Of a stretch of DNA of 64,000 bases, positions 37,440 through 47,807 are shown piece by piece. The notes under the pieces are model-generated. The model did no database searches, had not been told where the DNA came from, and worked only from the letters and a program-made list of their open reading frames with translations. The DNA is from Parvularculaceae bacterium (GTDB taxonomy: Bacteria > Pseudomonadota > Alphaproteobacteria > Caulobacterales > Parvularculaceae), in NCBI GenBank assembly GCA_021776475.1, contig JAJFFV010000006.1, positions 372,001 through 436,000 on the forward strand, written 5' to 3'. Both the position numbers and the translations under genes were made by a program. Positions within the stretch are counted from its first letter, which is position 1, and each line of letters begins with the position of its first letter.

Positions 37440-38618
37440 TTAGGAAATCAACCCATCAATCGGGGCAATCCCGATACTGTCGGGGAAGATGGTTCCGTTA
37501 AGGTCTGTTAGGCTGACGCCGAGAAAATCACGCAGAACACCTTTGAAGATCGCGCGGCAATCTGTTGCAACTGCCAGGTCGCGGCCTTCAAACAATTGGG
37601 TTGGTCCAAGGCCGGGAAAATCTCCGAGGACGCCGCTACCACCACCGTTCAGCGCGCCGCCGCACAACATGCAAAGACCGCCTGTGCCATGGTCGAAACC
37701 TAGCGATGAATTTACTTCAACACGGCGCCCAAACTCCGACAATGCAATAACCGCTGTGTTGGCCCATTCAGCGCCAAGTCCGTTTTTTAACAGCTGCAGA
37801 CCATTGTCGAGCAGCTCCAGCCGTCCCCCGACGCCGAACCGGCCAAGAGGATCGGCACCATTGTGCGTGTCCCAACCATCCACTTGAATCACGGCAATAC
37901 TGGCGAGTTGCGGATCCTGATCAACCAAAATTGCCGCTGCTTTTTCAAAGTCGGTGGCATCGGCCCCGACATCAAGATCAAACCGACCTGCCAGCGTATC
38001 TTCGACAATCTCAGCGCTTGGTGGCCCGATCAGGGTGTCATTGGTCGTCATGAACACGATCCGGTTCAACGTATCGGAATCGACCGGCGGAAAACTCGCA
38101 GGCGCAAACTGAACGATACCGGCATCACCGCGCAGAATCTGCGGCAATGTGCTGCCGATGGCGATCCCCTCGACATCAGCGCCGAGTGTGACGAGTGTAC
38201 GGTTCAGCCAGCCGTCGAACGCATCGCCAAGATCTGAGACGCCGCGTTCAAGACCTTCTTGATCGTCAAAATGTGAGCGTGTATTCAACGGCGCACCGAC
38301 AGCGTGGATCAGCAACGCTTCACTGTTGAGCGCCATACCATGCAGGTTGGGCATGAATGGATTGAGCCCAAAATTGGCATCAAGCGGCAACAGCTGGGCT
38401 GACGGGACAGCGAGGTTCTGGCGCAGCCCGGCATAAGACGGGTCAGAGAACGGCACCATCGCGCCCAGACCATCCATGCCGCCGCGCAGCACAATAAACA
38501 CTAGTTTTTTACCGGCGAGACCACCCTGGGCGACAGCTGGACCCGCGAAACTGACGGCGGCAACGGAGCTGCTCAGCCCAAGGAGTACGGCGCGGCGATT
38601 TATCAGAAGGTTGCTCAT
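37440..38618 (-). CDS. DUF1501 exported protein
   Basis: 392 residues. The N-terminus 'NRRAVLLGLSSSVAAVSFAGPAVA' resembles a Tat signal (R-R pair followed by hydrophobic stretch), as is usual for DUF1501. The core has 'VFIVLRGGMDGLGAMVPFSDP' (in part), 'HAVGAPLNTRSHFDDQEGLE' and 'GWDTHNG', metal-binding motifs shared with the alkaline phosphatase/sulfatase-like fold. Function is not established. It is 3 bases downstream of the DUF1800 gene, a very common pair. Confidence 0.9.
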   Translation of the reverse strand: MSNLLINRRAVLLGLSSSVAAVSFAGPAVAQGGLAGKKLVFIVLRGGMDGLGAMVPFSDPSYAGLRQNLAVPSAQLLPLDANFGLNPFMPNLHGMALNSEALLIHAVGAPLNTRSHFDDQEGLERGVSDLGDAFDGWLNRTLVTLGADVEGIAIGSTLPQILRGDAGIVQFAPASFPPVDSDTLNRIVFMTTNDTLIGPPSAEIVEDTLAGRFDLDVGADATDFEKAAAILVDQDPQLASIAVIQVDGWDTHNGADPLGRFGVGGRLELLDNGLQLLKNGLGAEWANTAVIALSEFGRRVEVNSSLGFDHGTGGLCMLCGGALNGGGSGVLGDFPGLGPTQLFEGRDLAVATDCRAIFKGVLRDFLGVSLTDLNGTIFPDSIGIAPIDGLIS

Positions 38619-38621
38619 CTC

Positions 38622-40412
38622 TTATCTCCGCTGAAATTCGGGGCTCATGATGGACAGTGTAATCCCTTGCTGCGGTGTCGCTGCACCACCAGTCCAGAAT
38701 GCAGTATCAGCGGAAATGTCCGGACCCACCGTATTGGTCAGGAAATCGTTTGGGTTGATGGTACCAACTCTGCTTGCGACCGCATCGGCCCATTGCATGC
38801 GCGCCATCATAGGAGAGGGCTGGGCCCAGTCGATGCCGTCGTCAGACCAGCCTTCGGGTGTCGGGGGCGTGAACGGAAATTGTCCGAGGTCAAGATACAA
38901 AAGGTAAAGTCGGAATTCCGCATTGTCTTCATTGGCCCCAAAAACATGGTCCATCCTCACGGCTCTGGCAGCTGAGTTGACCAGATCGTTTGGTGTCTTG
39001 AACTTGTCAAGATCGTTACTCCATGCCAGCGGGTTATCAACCAGTGCCTTGTAAATTTCCGACAATTGTCCGTCTGTTGCTTCCCAAACGGAGATCAGAT
39101 TATCCACCAGCGTTTGCGGCGGGTTGTCGGAGACAAAATGAGCAACGATTTTTCGGCACATTCGACTGATCGTTGCTGGATGGCGGGCAACATCATTGAG
39201 AATGGCGATCACCTGGGCTGGCGATCCATTTTCTTCACCATAATCCGTACCAAGAAATGTTCTCGTACCAGGTTCATGAAACAGCGGCTCAAACAAAAAA
39301 TGACCGGCAAGATCCGGACCATGGAACGGGTAGCCGGTAATGCAGCCGGTCAGCGCCTTGGCCAGTTCCTCGACATCAGTCTGGCTATAGCCCCCGCCGG
39401 ACCCCATCGAATGCAGCTCAAGCGCCTCACGGGCAAGGTTCTCGTTTGCAGGCGGATTGCCGATGGTTGCGCCGTAAGGTGAGTTCGGGCCGATCGAGAC
39501 GACGTTGTTAAGGAAATGCAGCATTGCCGGGTGTAGCGTCGAAGCGATGAAAATATCTGAAAATTTGTGGAGGTAGTAACGCCTGCTCACGGTTCGCTCG
39601 AAGTCACCAACCATGGTGCCGGTATTGTTGTTCATTGTTACAGCAAAGTGGTTTGTCCAAAACCTTACCAATCGTTCTGCAAAAGGCGCCCTTGTGGTGC
39701 ATGCGATGTAGTCACGGATGCGGATTTCCTGAAACAATATCTTGCCAAAAATATTGTCCGCTTCGACGATGTCATCGATTTGAGGGATGCCCGGAGTAGT
39801 GTTCTTAGCCCGGTATCGCTCCATTGTGTCTATCGCGGCCTGGGCGACGGATGTTGTGGCGGGGTCTTCGAGAAATCCCATCCGCAAAAGCACACATTCA
39901 TGGCTTTTCGGCAATTGATAGGGCAGCAGAACGGCTTGCGGCGTCAGCTGCGCTTTCAACCATTCTGTCGGATTGGTGGAAGCTTCTGCCAGTTCTCCAG
40001 GCCGCGCACCCAACCCAAATCTGTTGGCAGCGATTATGCCGTCTACGGTGACCGCGGCAGGATCGCCGGTTGGCAAATCTGGCAGAACCGGCTGTTGGGG
40101 TTTACCGCCGCCCACAACGGGTTGAAGGCCAGACGTTCCGGACGCAAATGGCAGTACTTTTTCTTGGTATTCAGTTGTTTCGAACCCGGCGGGTTTGGGA
40201 ACATCCAAAACCTCCTCCAGGGGTACCGGCTGTGCATCGCGCGGTGACACGGCTGCGACGCGTTTCGCATAGGCCTTGAAGCTTTCGGGGATGCGGGTGG
40301 GATCGACGTTTAGCGCGAGACAGGTTTCGCCCGGTGGAATGCCTTCAGGATCGATAAAGGGATTGCACGCAGGATCGTCAAAAACAGACTTGCTGGACTT
40401 TTTTTTGCCCAT
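38622..40412 (-). CDS. DUF1800 protein
   Basis: About 596 residues from ATG 40412, with GGGAGGG five bases upstream; a longer frame to 40508 lacks support. The DUF1800 core is seen in 'AANRFGLGARPGEL', 'FWTNHFAVTM', 'HPAMLHFLNN', 'NENLAREALELHSMG' and 'EELAKALTG'. Unlike most members, no signal peptide is visible at the chosen start ('MGKKKSSKSVFDDP'), although its DUF1501 partner has a Tat-like one. Function is unknown; such pairs may act together at the cell surface. Cys residues cluster near the N-terminus. Confidence 0.88.
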   Translation of the reverse strand: MGKKKSSKSVFDDPACNPFIDPEGIPPGETCLALNVDPTRIPESFKAYAKRVAAVSPRDAQPVPLEEVLDVPKPAGFETTEYQEKVLPFASGTSGLQPVVGGGKPQQPVLPDLPTGDPAAVTVDGIIAANRFGLGARPGELAEASTNPTEWLKAQLTPQAVLLPYQLPKSHECVLLRMGFLEDPATTSVAQAAIDTMERYRAKNTTPGIPQIDDIVEADNIFGKILFQEIRIRDYIACTTRAPFAERLVRFWTNHFAVTMNNNTGTMVGDFERTVSRRYYLHKFSDIFIASTLHPAMLHFLNNVVSIGPNSPYGATIGNPPANENLAREALELHSMGSGGGYSQTDVEELAKALTGCITGYPFHGPDLAGHFLFEPLFHEPGTRTFLGTDYGEENGSPAQVIAILNDVARHPATISRMCRKIVAHFVSDNPPQTLVDNLISVWEATDGQLSEIYKALVDNPLAWSNDLDKFKTPNDLVNSAARAVRMDHVFGANEDNAEFRLYLLYLDLGQFPFTPPTPEGWSDDGIDWAQPSPMMARMQWADAVASRVGTINPNDFLTNTVGPDISADTAFWTGGAATPQQGITLSIMSPEFQRR

Positions 40413-40895
40413 GTGGTCCCTCCCGAAAGCCGCCGATTTGGGCGGAAATTTGACATATAGTGAGGCGATATTGAGACCACGCGACAAAAAACACTTGAAA
40501 TGTGCCATCGAATTCAGGAGTTTAGGTCAAATTGGCTCCTACCCCTACATGGCACAAACGGCGCAACATCGAAAACCCGTCGCTAAAATATCCGAAATTC
40601 CAAAGAAAATCAAAGACGTCAACCATTGTAGTTCGTGGCGGAGAGCGGGCCCAGACTTTTAGTATACATAGATTAGCTCGATAAAAATCTGACGGGTTGA
40701 AGACAATGCCGACCGGGTTCATCTCATTTACAATCATTTTCTGAACAGAATGCGCAGAGCGCCCGGGAAGAGCTCAACCAAGGGCATCTCAAATGCGCAA
40801 CAAGTTCACCATCCAAATTGTCGATAGGTCTCAAGTTGCTCGGGGCTATTGGGAGAGGAAAGGTGCAGTATTTTCCTCTGCCAACTTTCTCGGCC
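40413..40895. other. Intergenic region between hutU and the DUF1800 gene
   Basis: 483 bases, upstream of the DUF1800 gene and downstream of hutU. A weak inverted repeat, AGAGGAAA (40854-40861) with TTTCCTCT (40872-40879), lies just past the hutU stop and might end hut transcription, but it lacks a T-run. No gene is supported. Confidence 0.4.
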
Positions 40896-42563
40896 CTACA
40901 AGATACCAGGCAAATCGAGGCCCTTGTCGCGGGCGCACTCGAGGGCGACTTCGTAACCCGCATCTGCGTGGCGCATCACACCGGTTGCCGGATCGTTCCA
41001 CAGGACGCGCTCAAGCCGGCGTGCCGCGTCCTTCGTCCCGTCGGCGCAGACCACCATGCCCGAGTGTTGTGAATAACCCATGCCAACACCGCCGCCGTGA
41101 TGCAGGCTGACCCATGTCGCGCCGCTCGCCGTGTTAAGCAGTGCATTCAACAATGGCCAGTCGGAAACCGCATCGGAGCCGTCGAGCATCGCTTCGGTCT
41201 CGCGGTTGGGAGACGCGACGGAACCGGAATCGAGATGATCCCGTCCGATCACCACCGGGGCGCTCAATTCACCCGATGCAACCATCTCGTTAAAAGCAAG
41301 CCCCAGGCGATGCCGGTCACCGAGCCCGACCCAGCAGATCCGCGCTGGTAAACCCTGAAAGTGGATGCGATCACGCGCCATATCGAGCCAGTTATGGAGG
41401 TGCTGATTGTCCGGAAGAAGCTCTTTCACTTTCGCGTCGGTATTATAAATGTCTGCAGGATCGCCGCTCAACGCTGCCCAGCGAAAGGGACCAATGCCAC
41501 GACAGAACAATGGCCGGATATAGGCTGGAACAAATCCCGGAAAATCAAACGCATTTTTAAGGCCTTCGTTAAAAGCGACCTGGCGGATATTGTTGCCATA
41601 ATCAAGGGTCGGGGTTCCGGCATGCCAGAAATCGAGCATCGCCTGGACATGCACCTTCATTGAAGCACACGCCGCTTTCTCAACCGCCTTCGGATCACGC
41701 TCGCGCTTTTCACGCCATTCGGCGAGGCTCCAGCCAATTGGTAAATAGCCATTGACCGGATCGTGTGCGGAGGTTTGGTCGGTAACAATATCGGGCCGAA
41801 TGCCCTTCTTCATGATCTCCGGAAATACGTCCGCTGCATTGCCAAGCAGACCAACAGAAACGGCGTTGCTCTTCGCATGCGCTACCTCAATAATTTTCAA
41901 CGCATCTTCCAGCGTCTCAGCTTTCTCATCGAGATATCCAGTGCGCAGGCGAAAATCGATCTTCTCGGGATCGCATTCAACCGCAAGGCACGACGCTCCA
42001 GCCATGGTCGCGGCCAGCGGCTGGGCGCCGCCCATGCCGCCAAGACCCGCCGTCAGAATCCATTTGCCAGCAAGTTTACCATCAAAATGTTGCCGCCCCG
42101 CCTCAACGAAAGTTTCATAAGTACCCTGAACAATTCCCTGTGTCCCGATATAGATCCACGATCCGGCCGTCATCTGGCCGTACATCATCAGTCCCTTGCG
42201 GTCGAGTTCATTGAAGTGATCCCAATTGGCCCATTTAGGCACAAGATTGGAGTTGGCAATAAGCACCCGCGGCGCGTCTTTATGTGTTCGAAAAACACCA
42301 ACCGGTTTGCCCGATTGTACAAGCAGTGTTTGATCTTCCTCTAGTGTTTTCAGACTGCCGGTAATCCGGTCGAAATCGGCCCAGGTCCGCGCCGCCCGTC
42401 CAATGCCACCATAAACGACCAACTCGTCGGGGTTTTCCGCGACCTCCTCGTCAAGATTGTTCATGATCATTCGATAGGGGGCTTCACACTGCCATGACTT
42501 GCAGGAAAGCTCCGTACCGTGCGGCGCCTTCACTTTGCGGCTGTTTAATCGTCTGTCGGTCAT
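40896..42563 (-). CDS. hutU: Urocanate hydratase (urocanase)
   Basis: Second step of histidine degradation: urocanate to imidazolonepropionate, with tightly bound NAD+. Family motifs include '[11 protein letters not shown]', '[15 protein letters not shown]' (NAD site), '[10 protein letters not shown]' and '[16 protein letters not shown]' (in part). Length 555 is standard. It is the last gene of hutFIHU; 9 bases separate it from hutH. Confidence 0.98.
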   Translation of the reverse strand: MTDRRLNSRKVKAPHGTELSCKSWQCEAPYRMIMNNLDEEVAENPDELVVYGGIGRAARTWADFDRITGSLKTLEEDQTLLVQSGKPVGVFRTHKDAPRVLIANSNLVPKWANWDHFNELDRKGLMMYGQMTAGSWIYIGTQGIVQGTYETFVEAGRQHFDGKLAGKWILTAGLGGMGGAQPLAATMAGASCLAVECDPEKIDFRLRTGYLDEKAETLEDALKIIEVAHAKSNAVSVGLLGNAADVFPEIMKKGIRPDIVTDQTSAHDPVNGYLPIGWSLAEWREKRERDPKAVEKAACASMKVHVQAMLDFWHAGTPTLDYGNNIRQVAFNEGLKNAFDFPGFVPAYIRPLFCRGIGPFRWAALSGDPADIYNTDAKVKELLPDNQHLHNWLDMARDRIHFQGLPARICWVGLGDRHRLGLAFNEMVASGELSAPVVIGRDHLDSGSVASPNRETEAMLDGSDAVSDWPLLNALLNTASGATWVSLHHGGGVGMGYSQHSGMVVCADGTKDAARRLERVLWNDPATGVMRHADAGYEVALECARDKGLDLPGIL

Positions 42564-42572
42564 CTCATCACC

Positions 42573-44117
42573 TCAGGCAGGATTTGGAAACAGGTCGCCG
42601 TCAACGGCCTCGATCAACACACCATCGCGCACCAGGTGTGCACTTCGGGCAATATCGTCGGCCATATATCTATCGTTCGTCAGGGTAGGGATATCTTCGC
42701 GCAGGGCGGCGACCGCTTGTTGAAGTGATGGACTGGTCCTTAATGGCCGGCGCAGATCGATCCCTTGAGCACCGGTCATCCATTCGATTCCCAGAATATG
42801 CCCGAGATTGTTGTTCATTGCCATCAATCGTCGGGCAGCATGTGCTGCCATGGAAACATGATCTTCCTGATTGGCGCTGGTTGGCGTCGAATCCACACTG
42901 CATGGTGATGCCATCTGTTTATTTTCAGACATCAGGGCTGCAGTCGTGACCTCTGCAATCATGAACCCGGAATTGACTCCTGGGTTGGGGCTGAGAAAGG
43001 CTGGTAGCCCGTAGTTCATAATCGGATCAACCAACATCGCAACGCGTCGTTGGGCAATTGAGCCGATCTCCGCAATGGCAATTGCCAGTTGATCCGCGGC
43101 AAGTGCAACGGGTTCGGCGTGGAAATTCCCGCCGGACAGAATATCCTCTGTATCCGTAATAACCAGCGGGTTGTCAGTAACGGCATTTGCTTCAGTTTCG
43201 AGAACCGTCGCAACATATCGCAAGCTCCCAAAACAGGCACCCATGACCTGAGGCTGGCAGCGTAGACAATAAGGATCCTGAACCCGCTGATCATTGTTGC
43301 GGTGAGCTTCGCGGATTGCGGAACCCTGCAAAAGACAGCGCAAGGTGTTTGCCGCATCAATCTGACCACTGTGTCCACGCAGAGTGTGTATTTCTGGTCG
43401 GAATGGTGCGGTCGATCCCATAGCCGCATCGGTCGTCAGGGCACCGGTGACGAGGGCGGAGCAGGCAAGGTCCCAGCTGTCGAACCAGGCGGCCAGGGCG
43501 TATGCCGTCGAAAATTGCGTTCCGTTAATCAGCGCGAGCCCTTCCTTGGGACCGAGCTCAATCGGCGTTAGCCCTGCTTTATTCAGTGCCGTGGCAGCCG
43601 GCATCCGCACGCCGTCAAGAAATGCGTCGCCCTCTCCGATCATTGCCGCACTCATATGGGCGAGAGGTGCCAAATCCCCCGAGGCCCCAACCGATCCCTG
43701 GCCCGGCACAAAAGGGATTACATTGCGCGCCAGCATCGCTTGCAGTTGACAGATCAGCTCCCAGCTTGCACCGGATGCACCCTTGGTGAGGGAGATGAGT
43801 TTCAGCGCCATCATCAACCGGGTCACTTTGGCCGGCATCGTGTCACCTACACCGCTGCAATGGGAAAGTATGAGGTTGCGTTGCAACGTCGAGGTTTCTT
43901 CGGGGGAAATACGCTTCTGGGCGAGTTTGCCGAACCCCGTATTAACACCATAAACCGCTTCGGCCCCTTTGGCTGCACGCTGAACAATATCGTATGCTTT
44001 CGCAACGCCTACTCTGAGTGCCACGTCGAGCCGCACTTCAGGCGCGTCGCGATAAACGCGGCGGAGTGTGCCAAGATCGATCTGTTTTTTGGATAGCGTA
44101 ATGGCATTGGTATTCAT
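42573..44117 (-). CDS. hutH: Histidine ammonia-lyase
   Basis: First step: histidine to urocanate and ammonia. The self-forming MIO cofactor comes from Ala145-Ser146-Gly147 in '[16 protein letters not shown]'. 'YGVNTGFG' (56-63) and the C-terminal '[10 protein letters not shown]' also match. Length 514. It is 30 bases downstream of hutI. Confidence 0.98.
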   Translation of the reverse strand: MNTNAITLSKKQIDLGTLRRVYRDAPEVRLDVALRVGVAKAYDIVQRAAKGAEAVYGVNTGFGKLAQKRISPEETSTLQRNLILSHCSGVGDTMPAKVTRLMMALKLISLTKGASGASWELICQLQAMLARNVIPFVPGQGSVGASGDLAPLAHMSAAMIGEGDAFLDGVRMPAATALNKAGLTPIELGPKEGLALINGTQFSTAYALAAWFDSWDLACSALVTGALTTDAAMGSTAPFRPEIHTLRGHSGQIDAANTLRCLLQGSAIREAHRNNDQRVQDPYCLRCQPQVMGACFGSLRYVATVLETEANAVTDNPLVITDTEDILSGGNFHAEPVALAADQLAIAIAEIGSIAQRRVAMLVDPIMNYGLPAFLSPNPGVNSGFMIAEVTTAALMSENKQMASPCSVDSTPTSANQEDHVSMAAHAARRLMAMNNNLGHILGIEWMTGAQGIDLRRPLRTSPSLQQAVAALREDIPTLTNDRYMADDIARSAHLVRDGVLIEAVDGDLFPNPA

Positions 44118-44147
44118 ACGGGTCTTAGAACCTCTCTTGGGACCAGT

Positions 44148-45374
44148 TTACAAGGAGATAGTGTTCCCCGCAACGATGAGCATTTTGAGTGGGTTAGCGC
44201 CAACCCAGTAGCTGAGTTCGGCTAAGTCGCTGACGTCCCAAACAGCTAGATCAGCTTTCTTGCCAACTTCCAAGGTACCGATTTCGCTATCGAGCCCAAG
44301 AGCCTTTGCCGCGTTACGGGTCATGCCGGTCAACGCTTGTTCCGGTGTCAGGTGAAACAACGTGCAGGCCATGTTCAGAACCAGTAGAGGCGAGACCAGC
44401 GGTGACGAGCCAGGATTGCAGTCACTGGCAATCGCTATGGGTACACCTGCAGCGCGCAACTCTTCGATCGGTGGAATTTTGGTCTCGCGTAAAAAATAGA
44501 ACGCGCCGGGTAGCAAAACGGCGACAGTATTACTGGCTGCAATTTGTGCGATACCTTCAGCAGACAGATATTCAAGGTGATCCACGGAAAGGGCATCGTA
44601 GCTGGCTGCAAGTTGACTGCCGCCCTGATCGGACAATTGTTCAGCATGGAGTTTGACCGGCAGGCCATGCGCTTTTGCCGCCTCAAACACAAGTCTCGTT
44701 TCATCACAGGAAAACCCGATTGTCTCGCAAAACGCGTCAACAGAATTGACGAGGCCACGGCGGGCGACCTCCGGGATCATCTCGTTACAGACAAGGTCAA
44801 TGTATCCAGATCTGTCGTTGGAAAATTCAGGGGGCAGGGCGTGAGCGCCCAGGAAAGTGGCGCAGACACGGAGGTGATCTTGTTCACCAAGCTCTCGCGC
44901 TACTTCGAGCATGGCAATCTCGGTGCTGAGATCAAGCCCGTAGCCTGATTTGATCTCCACCGTCGTCACGCCTTCACCTTGCATTGCGCGCAGGCGGCCC
45001 ACAGCGCTTTCGTAAAGTTCGCGCTTCGAGGCGTTCCGGGTCGCAGTCACGGTAGACAAAATACCGCCGCCAGCCCTGGCAATTTCTTCATAACTCGCGC
45101 CGTTCAACCGGGCCTCGAATTCGCTCGCCCGATTGCCGCCAAAGACGAGATGCGTATGACAATCAATCAATCCCGGTGTCACCCACGCGCCCCGAAGGTC
45201 CGTGACATTGTGCGCCAATGCACTCGTATCGCCGGAAAGCATGTTTTCGCTGCCCGTCCAGACGATCCTGCCGTCTTCGACGGCGAGAGCGGCCCGTTCA
45301 ATCGCCCCGTATGACCGTTCATCGCCAGCGGCCATGGTCGCCAGATTGGCGTTGATTAACAAGGTATCCCACAT
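44148..45374 (-). CDS. hutI: Imidazolonepropionase
   Basis: Third step: opens the ring to N-formimino-L-glutamate. An amidohydrolase with metal-binding His73 and His75 in 'DCHTHLVFGGNR', later 'KLHAEQLSDQGGS' and 'IASDCNPGSS'. Length 408. It lies between hutF (54 bases upstream) and hutH in the operon. Confidence 0.97.
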   Translation of the reverse strand: MWDTLLINANLATMAAGDERSYGAIERAALAVEDGRIVWTGSENMLSGDTSALAHNVTDLRGAWVTPGLIDCHTHLVFGGNRASEFEARLNGASYEEIARAGGGILSTVTATRNASKRELYESAVGRLRAMQGEGVTTVEIKSGYGLDLSTEIAMLEVARELGEQDHLRVCATFLGAHALPPEFSNDRSGYIDLVCNEMIPEVARRGLVNSVDAFCETIGFSCDETRLVFEAAKAHGLPVKLHAEQLSDQGGSQLAASYDALSVDHLEYLSAEGIAQIAASNTVAVLLPGAFYFLRETKIPPIEELRAAGVPIAIASDCNPGSSPLVSPLLVLNMACTLFHLTPEQALTGMTRNAAKALGLDSEIGTLEVGKKADLAVWDVSDLAELSYWVGANPLKMLIVAGNTISL

Positions 45375-45428
45375 TCAGTTTTTCCTCTGCCAAGCCTATA
45401 GCCTAACCGGACCGGTTTCGCGAGCTGG

Positions 45429-46793
45429 TTAAATTCTGGCTTTCAGAGACCGGATCGTGTCGTGATAGCGCGCGGTAATGGCTTCCCGACTGACATGACG
45501 ACCACCTGTCACCAGATGCCGGCCAGCTGACCAGACATCTGTGATCATATTGTCGTCACCGGCAAATACGTAACTATCAAGAGCGGCGTCACCTTCCTTG
45601 CCGAGAAGATCGGTCGCACCACTATCAAGCGCAACCAGATCGGCAAAGCGGCCCACCTCGATCTCACCGCTGTCACGACCCACCGCCTGGGCTCCGCCTT
45701 TTGCTGCGCTTTGTATGAGAGCCCGACCGGTGGAAGTGTTCTCGGTTGCAAGGATAGCGCGTCCGCGATCACGCAAACGCTGTGAATACTCAAAGGTTCG
45801 CAGCTCCTCAGACAGGGAGATGCGGATATTGGAATCGGATCCGATGCCAAATCGGCCATTGTTGCGTAAATAATGCACGCCATCGAAAATACCGTCCCCG
45901 AGACTGGATTCGGTTATGGGGCACAAACCGGTGACGGCTCCCGATCTGGCAACTATCTCTGTTTCATGTGTCTCCATCTGTGTTGCGTGAATGAGGCACC
46001 AGTGTTTATTAACTTCGTGGTGCGCGAACAACCATTCGACTGGGCGTTTGCCCCATGCAGCTTTGACTTCGTCAACTTCCCCAGTTTGTTCGGCGATATG
46101 AATGTGGATCGGCGCTTCCGGCGCTATTTTGACGCAAGCGGACAGCCCCTCATGGCTCACCGCGCGCAAGGAGTGTGCGGCGACGCCCATCCGCGAGTCG
46201 TTAGGAAGTCTGGCAACAGCCATTGCCGCAGCTTTATGAAGCCTTGCGAAGCGTTCAGTGTCATTACCAAACCTAACTTGACCCAGGCCGAGTGGCCGCC
46301 CGTCACAGCCGCCGTGCTCATATAACACCGGCAACAGTGTCAGCCCTATACCAGTTGTTGCCGCTGCCGCGACGATGTGGTTGGCGAGTTCAGCCAGATC
46401 GTCATACGGGGTGCCATCCGGCTGATGATGCAGATAGTGGAACTCCGCTACGCAGGCAAAGCCCGCTTCAAGCATCTCCATTTGGACAAAAGCCGCAATT
46501 ACTCCTATATCATCAGGAGACAGATGATCGAGGAAGCGGTACATTAGCTCACGCCACGTCCAGAAAGTATCGCGTGGATTTGGACCCCGGCTTTCGGTCA
46601 TACCTGCCATTGCGCGTTGAAAAGAATGGCTATGAAGATTGGCGGGTGCTGGCAGAACGATACCGACGCAATCACCCTCCGGGGCGGCCTCCCTAGTGAT
46701 TTTTTCGATTCGTCCGTCAACACCAATCTCGATGCAGACCGAAGACGCCCAACCTTGCGCCGTAAGCACTTGCTCTGCCCAAATGTTTTTCAT
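45429..46793 (-). CDS. hutF: Formimidoylglutamate deiminase
   Basis: Fourth step in the five-step route: N-formiminoglutamate to N-formylglutamate plus ammonia. A 454-residue amidohydrolase with 'PAPANLHSHSFQRAMAGM' (metal His in HSH), 'HIHIAEQTGEVDE' and 'GIGSDSNI'. I chose ATG 46793 ('MKNIWAEQVL'); a start at 46811 is possible. Its presence, with hutG, shows the pathway avoids formamide formation. Confidence 0.95.
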   Translation of the reverse strand: MKNIWAEQVLTAQGWASSVCIEIGVDGRIEKITREAAPEGDCVGIVLPAPANLHSHSFQRAMAGMTESRGPNPRDTFWTWRELMYRFLDHLSPDDIGVIAAFVQMEMLEAGFACVAEFHYLHHQPDGTPYDDLAELANHIVAAAATTGIGLTLLPVLYEHGGCDGRPLGLGQVRFGNDTERFARLHKAAAMAVARLPNDSRMGVAAHSLRAVSHEGLSACVKIAPEAPIHIHIAEQTGEVDEVKAAWGKRPVEWLFAHHEVNKHWCLIHATQMETHETEIVARSGAVTGLCPITESSLGDGIFDGVHYLRNNGRFGIGSDSNIRISLSEELRTFEYSQRLRDRGRAILATENTSTGRALIQSAAKGGAQAVGRDSGEIEVGRFADLVALDSGATDLLGKEGDAALDSYVFAGDDNMITDVWSAGRHLVTGGRHVSREAITARYHDTIRSLKARI

Positions 46794-46820
46794 GACCCTG
46801 TCTCTCACCATGACGACGAA

Positions 46821-46836
46821 TTATGTACAAACATAA
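46821..46836. promoter_or_regulatory. Candidate hut operator in the hutF/hutG divergent region
   Basis: TTATGT-ACAA-ACATAA: perfect 6-bp arms with a 4-base centre, in the 107-base gap between the divergent hutF and hutG starts. Its form is like the A/T-rich palindromes bound by GntR-type HutC repressors. No hutC gene is in the window, so this is an inference from symmetry and position. Confidence 0.35.
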
Positions 46837-46900
46837 CACGCGCTGTCGCAATATGTGCGATCATTGAGGCGACTTAGTCAGGTTGGCCGAGGAACATGAA

Positions 46901-47710
46901 ATGAACCCAGTTGAAACCATCCCAGGCGAAAGTCCTGTCATTCTGGCGATGCCCCATACAGGACTTTATGTACCAGATGAGGTAAAAGCGTCGCTGAACG
47001 ACACTGGTCAGGCGCTCGCAGATACCGACTGGTACGTTGATCGGCTTTATCAGGATCTGCTGCCAGGAGCGACGATCGTGCGCGCAACTTTTCACCGCTA
47101 TGTGATAGATGCAAATCGCGATCCTACTGGGGTGAGCCTTTATCCGGGGCAAAATACGACGAAGCTTTGTCCAACAATCGATTTTCTGAATGTCCCCATT
47201 TATCGCGACAAATGTGAGCCGGATGACGAAGAAATTGAGCGCCGGCGCGCTGCGTTCCATGCGCCATATCATGAGGCGCTGAAAACTGAAATTGAGCGTG
47301 TTCGCGCAACATATGGTCTAGCCGTGCTGTATGACTGTCATTCCATACGCTCCGAGGTACCTTTCCTGTTCGAAGGAAAACTGCCGGATTTCAATATTGG
47401 TACGAACCACGGGGTCACCTGTGACCGGAAGATTGAGCAAGAGGTATTTGAGACCTGTACCGCGGCAGAAGGGTATTCCAGCGTTCTCAATGGGCGTTTC
47501 AAGGGCGGCTGGACAACCCGCCACTATGGACAACCCTCCCGCGGTATTCACGCAATCCAGATGGAACTCGCGCAATCCACCTATATGAGCGAAACCGTAC
47601 CCTGGGAATATCTGCCAGCTCTGGCCACACGGGTTCGCCCGCATCTGAAGGCTGTTCTTGACGGTATTCAAGATATGGCCCGAAATCTCGCTTCAGAGCT
47701 GCGGGATTAA
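46901..47710 (+). CDS. hutG: N-formylglutamate deformylase
   Basis: Last step: N-formylglutamate to glutamate and formate. 269 residues from ATG 46901, with GAGG eight bases upstream (a TTG at 46883 is less likely). FGase motifs: 'MPHTGLYVP', 'DTDWYVDRLY', 'DANRDPTGVSLYPGQNTTKL' (in part) and 'DCHSIRSEVP'. Divergent from hutF across the candidate operator. Confidence 0.93.
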   Translation: MNPVETIPGESPVILAMPHTGLYVPDEVKASLNDTGQALADTDWYVDRLYQDLLPGATIVRATFHRYVIDANRDPTGVSLYPGQNTTKLCPTIDFLNVPIYRDKCEPDDEEIERRRAAFHAPYHEALKTEIERVRATYGLAVLYDCHSIRSEVPFLFEGKLPDFNIGTNHGVTCDRKIEQEVFETCTAAEGYSSVLNGRFKGGWTTRHYGQPSRGIHAIQMELAQSTYMSETVPWEYLPALATRVRPHLKAVLDGIQDMARNLASELRD

Positions 47711-47807
47711 AGTTCAAAAACAAGGCGTTAGGTAAAGTTATTCATGGCCTTGCTCCGCGTGATATAACTGGTTAGGGAGAGAAAACGTCAGCTCTTTGGA
47801 GACTCAC

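Noticed and set aside
47711-47807. SAM riboswitch before the cystathionine beta-synthase gene
   Set aside because: The 97-base leader has no SAM-II-like pseudoknot or other known aptamer pattern that I can recognise.
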